A stretch of DNA of 64,000 nucleotides, taken from assembly GCA_963701245.1 (NCBI GenBank), contig OY969576.1, positions 1,612,001 through 1,676,000 on the forward strand, read 5' to 3'. The DNA is from CAWCCP01 sp963701245. GTDB lineage: Bacteria > Patescibacteriota > Saccharimonadia > Saccharimonadales > UBA4665. Of the stretch, positions 42,871 to 52,550 are shown one piece after another. The position numbers and the translations under genes were made by a program. The notes beneath the pieces are model-generated. The model did no database searches and had not been told where the DNA came from. It saw nothing but the letters and a program-made list of their open reading frames with translations. How positions within the stretch are numbered: position 1 is the first letter of the stretch; the number at the start of each line of letters is the position of its first letter.

Positions 42871-43296
42871 TTATTGACCCACCACCGGAGTAAAAACTGC
42901 TTCATGGAGGGCGACATAGGCAGCGACATCTGCAGGGAGGATATGCAGCTCAGAACTGGCAATCGCACTACCCGGCGGCAGTACTACCTGAAAAACACCA
43001 TCCTTTTTTTCAAGCACCACGACGCTGGGATTGATGCTGTTATTTAAAGGCTGGATAACGCCAACAGCCCATGTTTGATTATCAAAATACGCTGCTGAAA
43101 AAGAGTAGTCTTTTCCTTCAACTGGAATTGGGGACGCTGAATTAACGGCCAAACTTTGCGATATGGCTCCCGTGAGTGCTGGCCCACTTGCCAGGGTATA
43201 TACTTTTCCGCCGCCGAGAATAATACTTCTAGCTCCGTCAGCGAGTACAAAAAGTATGACTAAACCGATGATTGCAATGATAGTCTTTCGATACAT
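42871..43296 (-). CDS. Small anchored extracellular protein
   Basis: The protein has 141 residues. An N-terminal membrane helix (about residues 4-25, KTIIAIIGLVILFVLADGAR) is followed by a small beta-rich domain containing PIPVEGKDYSFSAAYFDNQT and WAVGVIQPLNNSINPSVVVL. It is not recognised. It precedes the PEGA-like gene by one base and follows the wall-hydrolase gene on the same strand with 33 bases between. It may therefore be the tail of the T4SS-like operon and could assist that machine at the outer membrane face. Confidence 0.7.
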   Translation of the reverse strand: MYRKTIIAIIGLVILFVLADGARSIILGGGKVYTLASGPALTGAISQSLAVNSASPIPVEGKDYSFSAAYFDNQTWAVGVIQPLNNSINPSVVVLEKKDGVFQVVLPPGSAIASSELHILPADVAAYVALHEAVFTPVVGQ

Positions 43297-43329
43297 AAGC
43301 AGTATTATTGTACCTTCTTTTTCATGGTT

Positions 43330-45336
43330 TTAGGTTGGGCCTATCCAATGTAGATATAGGTCACCTGGAGATTCGGTATACTGGGCAGGCCCAACCCCAT
43401 CTACCGGATCGTGCGCACCGAAAGTGTTTATGGTAGTTCCTTGGACATTATTTATGATTTCTACATGTCCACCAGCTTCTGCGGCTGGTTGAATAAGGTC
43501 GCCTTGCTTTATCTGGCTAAACGGTATATGTTGCCAAAGATTGGTGTCCGAAGCTTCGCTATAAGTATCTTCCTCCAGGTTATAACCGAATGCATCATAG
43601 ACTGCGATATTGACGAGGCCGCTACAGTCGAGGAAGCAGCTAGCATTAATAACTGGACACGTTTTTAACCAGGCCGGGTTGCCTCCTGGCAAATGATTAC
43701 CAGCAGCTGATTCGCTATAACTGACAGGTTTATATTGCAGTGCGCATTGGTATATTTTGGCATCACCGACCGCTGTGGAGCAATTTCCACCCCCTTGTCC
43801 TCCACTACAACCGGTGGTCGTAGTTGATGTAGTGCTGCCTGTCCCGCCGTATTGCTTTAAGATCGTTTGAGCGTTTGATTCACGAACACCATTAGGATCA
43901 GTTCCACTTTCAAAAGCACCGTCAAAGAATGATGCCGAAGCTGAAGCAGAGTTTACAGCATTGGCCGGCCACGTTTTCAGCATATCGACGTATCCAGTCG
44001 GTGTTGTAGTGCGCATTTCGGCTTCTACGAGTTCCAACTGAGTCAGGAGCTGATATATCGGCCCGGCAATATCGTTGTTATTGGCATCCGCGACGATCGA
44101 TTGGCCAGGTGTCCATTGCGCCAATCCGTAACCTCCGCTGCCAGCGGCGCTGGGGGTCTGACTGTCGCCTCCGCCTTGAATGCGTTCAGGGTCAAAAGAG
44201 GACTCTTGTTCAAAATTACCCATAATTCCAGCTACTTGCGCATCAGTAAGTCCGATTCCTTTTAAGAAATTCCAAACTTTATCTTCATTGTCGCTACCGG
44301 TGAGTCCGGTGGTTCCGGAGTTGCAGGCGCACGTTTGGCCGGTGGTTGTCGTGGGATTGCCGGTCTGAATTAAGGCGGCTACGATTGCTTCGATGATCGA
44401 CTCACCAGTTGATTCATCGTTTGTGCCTCCTACTGTCACGGCGACACCATACGTCACACCACCCGAAGAAAACTGAGCTGCTTGATTTACAATGTAAGGT
44501 GCTCCTTCTAAGCCAAATGGATTTGGGCTGCCGCTACGAGCCGAATCGTTCACCGTACCGGGTTCGGGTTTCCAGCCCTCTTTTGAATACACCGTACCGG
44601 GTAAACCGGATTGCAACAAACCGGCATCTGGAGAGATATTGGATAGTAGATTTTGGGCAAAAGTGAGCTCTTGGGCTGGGATCATTGAGTTAAGAAGGGC
44701 AAAAAAGAGTGCAAAATCCCCGGCAGTTATTTGTGATTGGCCGAGGTAGTAGACCTTATCTCCGGTTGTATTTAGCTTAAAATTCTTCATCTGAGCCTGA
44801 TTGGCAACATCAGTGAGTTCGCTGGTTGGGTTGGTCAGTAGGTTGTATACATTATTGGCATCAGTATCGTTAGAGTCTTCAATCATACCCGTTAAATTAG
44901 TTTGGGCGTAGTTGCTGAGAGGAGTACCATTGGTTTGTTGCAAGTAGGCTACCAATAGCATTACTTTCGTAATTGAGGCGCCATAGTTCTCAAAAGTGTC
45001 GTCATAGCTGGCTTCAAGTGCGCCTGTCGACGTGTAGAGAGCAAAACCTACCTTCGTCGTGCCGGTGCTATCCTGTTGGGCAATTTGCACAGCACCGGCA
45101 CCATTGATGGTCAAGGTTGATGCTCCATCATTGCCTGCACTTGTGGCATTGCAGGTGGCTTTTGGGTTATAAAACGGGGTATTGTCTTGAATACTATATT
45201 GGTCATCAGTGGACATGGCGAAAACAGTTGGGCCGTATACACTTCCCACAAACAAACAACCGCATACTATGAAGACAAAACGAACCACAAACCGTTTCCA
45301 GCCCCGCTCTTTAATCACGGGTAATGACCCCTTCAC
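43330..45336 (-). CDS. Three-domain cell-wall hydrolase of the T4SS locus
   Basis: The protein has 668 residues with a signal peptide or anchor (about 14-40). Residues about 75-325 look like a beta-lactamase/DD-peptidase serine hydrolase: ASITKVMLLVAYL carries an SxxK pair (Ser121/Lys124), and EDSNDTDANNVYNLL could be the SxN-like motif. Residues about 350-495 match the phage-tail-lysozyme domain, with IMGNFEQESSFDPER (catalytic Glu about 376) and GYGLAQW. Residues about 520-668 are NlpC/P60-like, with FLDCSGL (Cys571) and GGHVEII (His624). Such enzymes open peptidoglycan for a secretion channel (VirB1-like role). The start overlaps the 974-aa membrane protein gene by 26 bases. Confidence 0.8.
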   Translation of the reverse strand: MKGSLPVIKERGWKRFVVRFVFIVCGCLFVGSVYGPTVFAMSTDDQYSIQDNTPFYNPKATCNATSAGNDGASTLTINGAGAVQIAQQDSTGTTKVGFALYTSTGALEASYDDTFENYGASITKVMLLVAYLQQTNGTPLSNYAQTNLTGMIEDSNDTDANNVYNLLTNPTSELTDVANQAQMKNFKLNTTGDKVYYLGQSQITAGDFALFFALLNSMIPAQELTFAQNLLSNISPDAGLLQSGLPGTVYSKEGWKPEPGTVNDSARSGSPNPFGLEGAPYIVNQAAQFSSGGVTYGVAVTVGGTNDESTGESIIEAIVAALIQTGNPTTTTGQTCACNSGTTGLTGSDNEDKVWNFLKGIGLTDAQVAGIMGNFEQESSFDPERIQGGGDSQTPSAAGSGGYGLAQWTPGQSIVADANNNDIAGPIYQLLTQLELVEAEMRTTTPTGYVDMLKTWPANAVNSASASASFFDGAFESGTDPNGVRESNAQTILKQYGGTGSTTSTTTTGCSGGQGGGNCSTAVGDAKIYQCALQYKPVSYSESAAGNHLPGGNPAWLKTCPVINASCFLDCSGLVNIAVYDAFGYNLEEDTYSEASDTNLWQHIPFSQIKQGDLIQPAAEAGGHVEIINNVQGTTINTFGAHDPVDGVGPAQYTESPGDLYLHWIGPT

Positions 45337-48235
45337 TGATTAATTGGTCGGCGGTATTTTCGTAGGCTTCAGCGAGTCGCCAGCGGAAGATCATATCATT
45401 AGGCAGTGGGCTCTTTTTGCCGTTTAGCTCAGGCATTTGGGCATCGGCAGCTAGTGGGTCGCTACTGTCATAGCTAAGCATATCTGGGTCGCACAAGCCT
45501 CCACCATTAATAACGTCACCAGTATTACCGTCCCTGACAATGTCGGCGTTCACTAGTAACGACGATACTGTACCGTCTGACCCGAGGCTCAGGCGTCCGT
45601 TTTGGTCACTTGGATCCAAGCTATCATCTTGGCTACTCCCGTTGTAGTCATAACCAAAACAGATCGAGTATTTTTGGGCTATCGCATCTTCGCGACTCAT
45701 GCCATTGACCTGGCTAGCGTCATCCAAAATTCTCTGATTTTCCAGCGGCGCATACGTGTCATTGCCGTTAACAAGCTGATTCTCGGCGTCTGACCAACCA
45801 AACTGGACATTACCATAGTCGTACGTGATAGAGTCGGCGGCTGCAAAGGCTGGCTGGTTGAATATGGATCCAAATAACGTAGCTATTGAGTGTGTCGGAT
45901 TCAGGATAGCCGATCCAAGCTTCACAATTGACGAGATAATACTGAAATGTTCGCTGGCACCAAGGTCCATACCAAGGTGAGTAACTAACGAATCGTAGTT
46001 ACTTAAGGCAAAGTAGCGGTCGGTAAAGCTCTTTTGCGAGTTTGCATAATCAACGTCTTGAATACTGTTAGATTCAAGCTGGGCTACCTCATTTGATAGT
46101 AACGGTCTCCCAAACAGCATTTCCCTTTGCAGCTCACTGGCCTGAATATTAGCGCCATTGTCAGCCATATCGACTAAGTTGCGTCCAACGGCTAGGCCGT
46201 CATTGGCCACGCCGGCCCGAGAAGCGACCTCCATGTGCGCCAACCATGTTAAAGCTAGGGTGCCTGTTAATACAACGCCTTGAATAATAGCAAAACGTAC
46301 TACTCTTGCCATAAGTCCAAGGGTGATTTTCTTTACACCCTGTTTAATTACTTGTTTACCGACAATCTTGATCCATGCCGCCGTGACATAGCGAACAATC
46401 CAGTTAGATGCCGTCTCGCCTGCAGCATCGGCTACGGCCGGCTCGGTACCTAGCGAGAGAAAGAAGGCGATAATTTGGGCTACGGTTAAGCCAACCGACG
46501 TCCAAATATTGGTCATGACGTGACAAAACGAGGATACAATGCCATTGGCAATACGCCCCTCAAGGCTATTAGCGGGTACGCCTAGGACATCAAGCAAGCT
46601 GTATTGATAGCTGCCATCAGCTCCGGCCTCGACGCTTGGTATGAAATCGGTTGACTGTACGCGTCCATAGGCACGCTGATAAGGGAGTGATGTAGAAATA
46701 TCGCCAACCTCATCGTTGGTGCCTTGGATGGCATTGGCGAGCGCCCCGCCATCTGTAGAGTTCTGATCACCGAGTTTTTGTTGGTCGGCTTCAGCCGCTA
46801 ATTGATCGAAAGCGTCTTGAACCTGATTCATTTGATTGCTTATAGATGGTCCGGACTGAACGACTGAGCCGTCGAAAATTATACAAAACGGCGCCACAAT
46901 ACCCCAGACAAATCCGGTAAAATGCAAAATTGTAGTGAGTAATCCGCCACCAAGGGCACTATTGGCGGCATTCAGCACATTTTGCTCGAAGCCATTATTA
47001 TTAAGGGCGTTCAAATCTCCTTGATCGCTGTTTGCATCGGCCTCTTCTTGGTCCTGGGCAGCTTGTGTGGCCTGTTTAATTTCCGCAGTCGAAGCATTAT
47101 CCTGGGCATTTGCTCCTGCTTGGCCTGCTTGGTACTGTTCCCTAATCGCCTGGATGTCGTCTTTAGACGGACTATCACCTAAGAATCTATTGAGCAACCA
47201 ACCGGAGAGGCTGCCTCCTATTGAATACAGCAATTTAAGAAATACTATACCCCGTACAATAGGAGCGATATCATCAGACTTCATTTGTTCCATAACGGCG
47301 TCCAAAAAGCCACTTGAATAAAATTTCTGCTGACTTCTAAACTTAAGGAACGTTTTTACGCCAGGAGTCCAACGACCAATACCGCTTGGAGCATCCACTT
47401 CATAGGCAACACCATTTATTGAACCGCCAGTAAATATACGCCGTCCAGTTAGCTTTGAGGTTCTGAAGCGCAGCTCTAAGCCGCTTCCGTCACCCATATT
47501 ATTTATAACTCTATCTGGTGCATCACCAAGCACCTTCTCGAACATATTGTCACGTAAATTGCCGTATTTTTCTTTCAGTTGATCGAATACGCCATTATTA
47601 TCACTGGTTGCACTGACAGCCAAATCTTCATCAGTCACACGGGCTGAATCGTCAAAAAATTGTTTGGCGACAGAAGCAAATTCGTAGCTCTCGATGCCTT
47701 CCATTACATCAGGTAATTTCAGTGCACCAACGAGTATTAGTAGGAAAAGAATGCCCGCCACTACTGCCAAAATGAAGATCATTTTATAGTTGTAGAAAAA
47801 TCTAACCCGTTTGGCTGTTTTAAATGCCTTTCTAACCTTTTTTCTGGCGTTTGAGTCCTCTTCTTCATTATTGAACATGCCTTTATGGGCATGTGAGATA
47901 ATTTTGGCAGTAGCTTCTGCTTGTGCCGGACTCATGCCTGTTTCCTCAAGCAATTCAGACAAGGCATGTTCACCCATGTTAGTCTGTTCGATTAGTTCAG
48001 CCAGAGCTTCTCGCCCATACCCCGTATGTTTCTTGACCGAATCATAAGCTCTCTTGAGCTTCGAAGATTGGTCGGCTTCAGCCGCATCTTCCTTGGCGCC
48101 TTTTTGGGCATCGCGTTCTATCTGAGTTTTCTCGGCGGGAGTCAGACTGTTATTGATAATGTCTTGAAAACGATCATCAGTCGACATTCCAGCGTGGTCG
48201 CTATCAGAATCTGGCTTTTGAAGCGTATCTGGCAT
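45311..48235 (-). CDS. Large polytopic T4SS-associated membrane protein
   Basis: This 974-residue protein is not recognised. The cytoplasmic N-terminus (about 1-145) is acidic, with DUF-like helices (AQKGAKEDAAEADQSSKLKR, LIEQTNMGEHALSELLEETG). It is followed by a hydrophobic helix (about 150-172), a long extracytoplasmic part, and further helices near about 313-333, 420-445, 555-585 and 645-670. The C-terminal about 300 residues are soluble and Asp/Asn-rich. Size and position between virB4 and the wall hydrolase suggest a channel or scaffold component, perhaps a second VirB6/TrbL-like protein. It overlaps the hydrolase gene by 26 bases. Function is inferred from context only. Confidence 0.65.
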   Translation of the reverse strand: MPDTLQKPDSDSDHAGMSTDDRFQDIINNSLTPAEKTQIERDAQKGAKEDAAEADQSSKLKRAYDSVKKHTGYGREALAELIEQTNMGEHALSELLEETGMSPAQAEATAKIISHAHKGMFNNEEEDSNARKKVRKAFKTAKRVRFFYNYKMIFILAVVAGILFLLILVGALKLPDVMEGIESYEFASVAKQFFDDSARVTDEDLAVSATSDNNGVFDQLKEKYGNLRDNMFEKVLGDAPDRVINNMGDGSGLELRFRTSKLTGRRIFTGGSINGVAYEVDAPSGIGRWTPGVKTFLKFRSQQKFYSSGFLDAVMEQMKSDDIAPIVRGIVFLKLLYSIGGSLSGWLLNRFLGDSPSKDDIQAIREQYQAGQAGANAQDNASTAEIKQATQAAQDQEEADANSDQGDLNALNNNGFEQNVLNAANSALGGGLLTTILHFTGFVWGIVAPFCIIFDGSVVQSGPSISNQMNQVQDAFDQLAAEADQQKLGDQNSTDGGALANAIQGTNDEVGDISTSLPYQRAYGRVQSTDFIPSVEAGADGSYQYSLLDVLGVPANSLEGRIANGIVSSFCHVMTNIWTSVGLTVAQIIAFFLSLGTEPAVADAAGETASNWIVRYVTAAWIKIVGKQVIKQGVKKITLGLMARVVRFAIIQGVVLTGTLALTWLAHMEVASRAGVANDGLAVGRNLVDMADNGANIQASELQREMLFGRPLLSNEVAQLESNSIQDVDYANSQKSFTDRYFALSNYDSLVTHLGMDLGASEHFSIISSIVKLGSAILNPTHSIATLFGSIFNQPAFAAADSITYDYGNVQFGWSDAENQLVNGNDTYAPLENQRILDDASQVNGMSREDAIAQKYSICFGYDYNGSSQDDSLDPSDQNGRLSLGSDGTVSSLLVNADIVRDGNTGDVINGGGLCDPDMLSYDSSDPLAADAQMPELNGKKSPLPNDMIFRWRLAEAYENTADQLISEGVITRD

Positions 48236-48267
48236 GGTTGTCTCTAAATAATTATGCTTTCATTTTA

Positions 48268-50229
48268 TTATATGATTTCAGCGCCGGATTGATTTTGGTC
48301 ACCCAGATCAATCGTACCTTGTGGTTGATTAAGTTCTCCGGCTTGGTTTTGTCGTGCTTCCGATTCTTCAAGTTCTTGCATGTTTTGAACTTCTTGCGGA
48401 TTAGTTGTGATAAGACTGGTCTCGGTTGGGCTGGCTACAACTTGAATGTGAACGTGGTTTTGGCCTGCAAAGAACAAGCCTTGGCCAACCGGAAATTGAC
48501 TAAGTCGTTTCATTTCCTCGCCGGTCAATTTAAAAACTTCAGCCAAAATATCTACCGCAGTTGGCGATTGTTTGAGTAAGAACTGCATGGATGCATTCGC
48601 GACAATTGCCCGGCCCATCCGACTGCCCATAAAGTCCTCAACGTCTTGAGTGATAGTCGTAATGCCTAGGTTGTATTTTCGAGCTCTTTTGGCTAACGAG
48701 AACAAGAAGTTGGCCGAGTCTTCATATTTCATTAATTGCCAGGCTTCATCAACAATCAAAATACGGCGTTTTTGATCAGTTTTGGTTTTATTCCAAATAT
48801 AGTTCAAGACAATATACATGGCGACTGGTCTTAGCTCGTCTTCTAGGTCGCGAATGTTGAAAACTACCATCGGATTATTTATCTCAGTATTGCTTTGCTG
48901 GCTAAAAATACCGGCGAATGTTCCGGAGGTGTACTTACGGAGTCGTTGGGCTAGTTGCGGACCTGTACCCCCCATGTGTAATAGGGTGTCATAGAGGTCG
49001 GCAATGGTTGGAGGTACGCCGTTATGGGTCAAAGGATCAGAGGTAATGCCGGCTCGCGCATAGGTCTCAATTAGTGCTGCATCCAGGTCGGCCTCCTCGC
49101 TTGGCGATAGAGCCGGTAGCATCGCACTGTTACCGCCGAGCATTTGTGTTTGGGCGCCCCCCATCATAAGCCGAAGGAGGCCGTGGAGAGTTATAAGATT
49201 GGAGCGAAGTGCGTCTTCTGCCTCCTCATCGTCAACGACTCTTGGCAAATCAAATGGATTGATACGGGTTGGCGAGCTAAGGCTTAATCTAACGTAGGCG
49301 CCACTTACCGCATCACTCATTCGCTCATATTCGTTTTCTGGGTCAATGATAAAAATGTCAGTACCGAACATCATACTGCGTAAAGCTTCTAGTTTGACGG
49401 TAAAACTTTTACCGGCACCAGATTTTGCAAAAACCACGGAGTTACCGTTTTCCAGAGAAAATCTATCAAATATGACCAATCCGGAATTGTGCATATTAAT
49501 ACCGTAAAGAATTCCGTTTTCCTGAGTAAGATTGGCGCTGGTAAATGGAAAGCTGGTACTGAGCGCACCGGTACTCATATTGCGTCGGATCTGTAATTGG
49601 TCGACCATCTGGGGGATGGTGCTATTTAAGCCTTGTTCTTGTTGAGAGGTGGCGGGTTTACTGTACACAAGGTGCTGACCAAGCATTGATTCGACCTTAT
49701 GGGATATGAATTCGAGTTCTTCGAGACTACCGGCATAGACATTGAAATACAAACCGAAACGGAAGAACCGCTCTTCCCCGACTTGCAATTTATCTCGCAT
49801 TTCCTCGGCATCCATAACAGCGACCTCTTTGCCCGGGTCGCGAACTTTACCTTTTTCTGTTTCTATTTGTATTCCAGCTTCTAGCTGGGTAACTTTCTTA
49901 CGCAAATTATCTAGCACGATTTGGCTTTCCACCGGATAGATGTACATGCTGATATCTAAAATTTCATCAATATTAACCATGCCGCTTAACCAACCGGTGT
50001 AGACCTGTCGAGGATATCCATACACGTAATAGGTCCGAACATAACGTGTTCCAAGCTGAAAGTGGCTGTGGCTAAATTCGAGCGAACTCGGTGCAACGAA
50101 ATCACGAAGGGCTGTGATGCCCTTTTGAAAAGCTTGTTGTACTTCCATCGCTTCGCGCTGCTGGATCATTGCAGCTTCTTCAGGAGAACCGGGTGCGGGA
50201 GGTCTGGGTTTATTTTTACCGAAAGCCAT
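48268..50229 (-). CDS. VirB4/TraC-type T4SS ATPase
   Basis: The protein has 653 residues. An N-terminal VirB4-type domain (about 40-220) is followed by the RecA-like ATPase: Walker A FAKSGAGKSFTVKL (about 267-280), DIFIIDPENEYERM, and Walker B RRILIVDEAWQLMK (about 488-501). NIRDLEDELRPVAMYIV and GITTITQDVEDFM are further family blocks, with the conserved Gln of motif D-like TQD. The enzyme powers substrate or pilin movement through a conjugation-like channel. It lies downstream of prgI and a TraC-N-like gene, the arrangement known from Gram-positive and CPR T4SS loci. A Pro-rich start is typical of these proteins. Confidence 0.92.
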   Translation of the reverse strand: MAFGKNKPRPPAPGSPEEAAMIQQREAMEVQQAFQKGITALRDFVAPSSLEFSHSHFQLGTRYVRTYYVYGYPRQVYTGWLSGMVNIDEILDISMYIYPVESQIVLDNLRKKVTQLEAGIQIETEKGKVRDPGKEVAVMDAEEMRDKLQVGEERFFRFGLYFNVYAGSLEELEFISHKVESMLGQHLVYSKPATSQQEQGLNSTIPQMVDQLQIRRNMSTGALSTSFPFTSANLTQENGILYGINMHNSGLVIFDRFSLENGNSVVFAKSGAGKSFTVKLEALRSMMFGTDIFIIDPENEYERMSDAVSGAYVRLSLSSPTRINPFDLPRVVDDEEAEDALRSNLITLHGLLRLMMGGAQTQMLGGNSAMLPALSPSEEADLDAALIETYARAGITSDPLTHNGVPPTIADLYDTLLHMGGTGPQLAQRLRKYTSGTFAGIFSQQSNTEINNPMVVFNIRDLEDELRPVAMYIVLNYIWNKTKTDQKRRILIVDEAWQLMKYEDSANFLFSLAKRARKYNLGITTITQDVEDFMGSRMGRAIVANASMQFLLKQSPTAVDILAEVFKLTGEEMKRLSQFPVGQGLFFAGQNHVHIQVVASPTETSLITTNPQEVQNMQELEESEARQNQAGELNQPQGTIDLGDQNQSGAEII

Positions 50230-50271
50230 AGTTTTACGTGCCTACCTTTCGCCAATGTACCGGATATTGTC

Positions 50272-51213
50272 TCATTGCAGTTCTCTTTGCAAGTGTGCTT
50301 GGGGGGCCATTCCTTCACCCTTGGAAATTATGTCAGCCGTTAATTCATCGAAATTTTTAAGTTGTTGCCTGGTGGCTGTATCGGGGTTATAGACGTCGTA
50401 ATAGAGCTCAATTAATTCTTGAGTATCCAGTGGTAGTCCCTGAATACTGGCTTGGAGCAAACCGGATAAAACGGATTGCACGCGATTCCTCAGTTCGGTT
50501 TTTGCTTTTTCTAGTTCTGGTTCATTTATCACCACATGCTGATCTTTTTTACTGAATAAATTGGCAACACCGCCGAAGAAGTTCTTACTTTGACCCAATG
50601 CTTTTTGGACATCATCAACTGGAAAAAACGGAATAACAACGTAGAATTTTTTATCCATAATATTTGTCTCTTGGCTGAGCTGATCAATATAGGCGATGTA
50701 GTCTTCCATTAACAATGCTAAGAGCATGTTGTCGTGCTCAGTTCTGATCTTATCCAATTTTGCGATATATGGTTGCAGATCAATTTTTTGAGACCGAATG
50801 AAAATCTGAATTGGGAAGTAGAGAGAATTAAGAAATCCCTGATAGTTGTACTCAATAGATTCTTGTTCAGAAGTGCTCATCAAATCGAAATTGACGCTCT
50901 TGACCATGACTACCGATCGGAAGGAGCCGTCATTCATAATGACAATACCGTCCCTGATTTCAGCAATTTGCAAAGAGTTTTGGGTGCTGTTTACATTCTG
51001 GGGTCGAGTTACCGGCATAGTGCCATGAGCTTGGGTCGGCTGTGCTCCCGACGGGGCTTGGGACATTTGTGGAGGTGCTGATGTAGGCATGGTGCCTGAT
51101 GGCATAAGCCCGTAGGAAGATGGAGGTGCTGGTGGTGTTGGCGGAAAGGCGCCTTGGGCTTGAACCGGACCTGCTGGATACGGGTTAGGTTGATTTTCAG
51201 CCGAAGGATTCAT
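50272..51213 (-). CDS. TraC/VirB4 N-terminal-domain-like protein
   Basis: The protein has 313 residues. The first about 75 residues are a Pro/Gln/Ser-rich disordered segment. The rest, from about residue 80 (LQIAEIRDGIVIMNDGSFRS, then VVMVKSVNFDLMSTSEQESI and FYVVIPFFPVDD), resembles the non-ATPase N-terminal half of TraC/VirB4. No Walker motif is present. It lies 42 bases before virB4 in the same operon, so the N-terminal module seems to be encoded as a separate protein that may pair with the VirB4 ATPase. The domain likeness is my reading; the context strongly supports a T4SS role. Confidence 0.7.
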   Translation of the reverse strand: MNPSAENQPNPYPAGPVQAQGAFPPTPPAPPSSYGLMPSGTMPTSAPPQMSQAPSGAQPTQAHGTMPVTRPQNVNSTQNSLQIAEIRDGIVIMNDGSFRSVVMVKSVNFDLMSTSEQESIEYNYQGFLNSLYFPIQIFIRSQKIDLQPYIAKLDKIRTEHDNMLLALLMEDYIAYIDQLSQETNIMDKKFYVVIPFFPVDDVQKALGQSKNFFGGVANLFSKKDQHVVINEPELEKAKTELRNRVQSVLSGLLQASIQGLPLDTQELIELYYDVYNPDTATRQQLKNFDELTADIISKGEGMAPQAHLQRELQ

Positions 51214-51264
51214 GTTCGTTTGCCCACCTTTTGTTTGCTGCCTCTATATGCGACCATTTTTGCA

Positions 51265-52431
51265 TTAGTGCAGAGAAATAACGACTTCATCGGATGACTC
51301 ATCAGGGTTTTTCGCTTTATAAGCTTCGCGAGCTAACGTTGCCACATTCAAGTCGTTATTGTTTGCCAAGGACAGTATAGCAGGATCGTACTGTGGTGTA
51401 CTAGGGGCGGCGGGCTTGGCATCGGCTGTTTTTTCCTGATCTTTAGCTATGACGGTGGTGTCGGCGGGTGTCACCGGTGGCGCACTGCTAAGTGGCTGGA
51501 GTGTGCGCAAGTGAGCATAAGAAATTTCCTGCGTCGGTTTGCGGTTTTTAAACTGTGCAGCCAGGGCGACTTCATCAGGTGTTTCGGTCCCGGCAGTCGG
51601 AATGGGTATATTGTCGATTGGAACCGCTCCGGGTGCGACAATCGGTACGCTTGGAAACATTGTTTGGGCTGGAGGTAGTTCAGTTTGGCTAGGTTGATGG
51701 AGAAACCAGTAGTCATTGGGTACCGTGGTGGGTGACGACTGGCTTGCGGGCCTGGCACCTAGACCCGACGAAGCGGGCTGGAGACTGTTTAGCTCATCGA
51801 TTAGTTGTTGTCGATGAGCCTGAGCTGAGGTTGTGATCATATGATCAAATTGCTGGGCGATTGGATTATTTTTCGCATCCAAAATGTCATCCGAGGCATT
51901 GACATCAATGTCTGGCACCTGTTGTGGAATGTTATTGACATCGATTAATCGATCAGAGGTTCGATTGGCGACCGGATTTGTCTGGCTATATAGATTGACA
52001 TTGACGTTTTTAATCGCCCATCCACGGGTATCGATAGTGCTTGCCAGAGTTTTGAGTCGGCTGTGAACTTCATTTTGACTGAGCCCATTTGTGAGCACGC
52101 GCTCCACTTTTTTGGGCACGGTGATGGTGACAAGCTCTTTCACGCCACTTTGGTCCCAAATCCGCTTGCGTGGTTTGACGAGAAATCTAATTTTGGCGAG
52201 TGCCCATACTTCGGTTGGTTGATCTTTACCGAACGGAAAGGCGAAAAAAGTAGCCATCAGTGCCGGTGGTAAAAAAATAATCAGCAGGAACAAGACGCCG
52301 CTTCGCCAGCAAAGAAAAGAAATATACAGAAAAAACGCCGCGATAAGCGCATAAATAAATTGTTTTAATGTGAGCGGACCAAGGATTTTATCCTCAGCCT
52401 CGATATCTTGAATAAGTTTGTATGTTGCCAT
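51265..52431 (-). CDS. PrgI-family T4SS membrane protein with long C-terminal extension
   Basis: The ATG at 52429-52431 (388 residues) starts ATYKLIQDIEAEDKILGPLT directly at the PrgI domain; a GTG four codons earlier is possible. PrgI proteins have two membrane helices, here about 22-42 (LKQFIYALIAAFFLYISFLC) and 44-70. The rest (about 80-388) is soluble and rich in Pro, Gln, Ser and Asn, with a VPKKVERVLTNGLSQNEVHS segment, probably a flexible cytoplasmic tail that could bind partners. PrgI typically precedes VirB4 in Gram-positive conjugation systems, as here. No enzymatic motif is present. Confidence 0.85.
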   Translation of the reverse strand: MATYKLIQDIEAEDKILGPLTLKQFIYALIAAFFLYISFLCWRSGVLFLLIIFLPPALMATFFAFPFGKDQPTEVWALAKIRFLVKPRKRIWDQSGVKELVTITVPKKVERVLTNGLSQNEVHSRLKTLASTIDTRGWAIKNVNVNLYSQTNPVANRTSDRLIDVNNIPQQVPDIDVNASDDILDAKNNPIAQQFDHMITTSAQAHRQQLIDELNSLQPASSGLGARPASQSSPTTVPNDYWFLHQPSQTELPPAQTMFPSVPIVAPGAVPIDNIPIPTAGTETPDEVALAAQFKNRKPTQEISYAHLRTLQPLSSAPPVTPADTTVIAKDQEKTADAKPAAPSTPQYDPAILSLANNNDLNVATLAREAYKAKNPDESSDEVVISLH

Positions 52432-52550
52432 GACCGCTGCCACCGACTCTCTTAAAATAGAGTACGAGTTAGATACTATATTTTACTGAGAATTATATTG
52501 GCAGTATAGCAAAATTGAGTTCCAAGCGTAAGTACTTTGTGGATTGTGCG

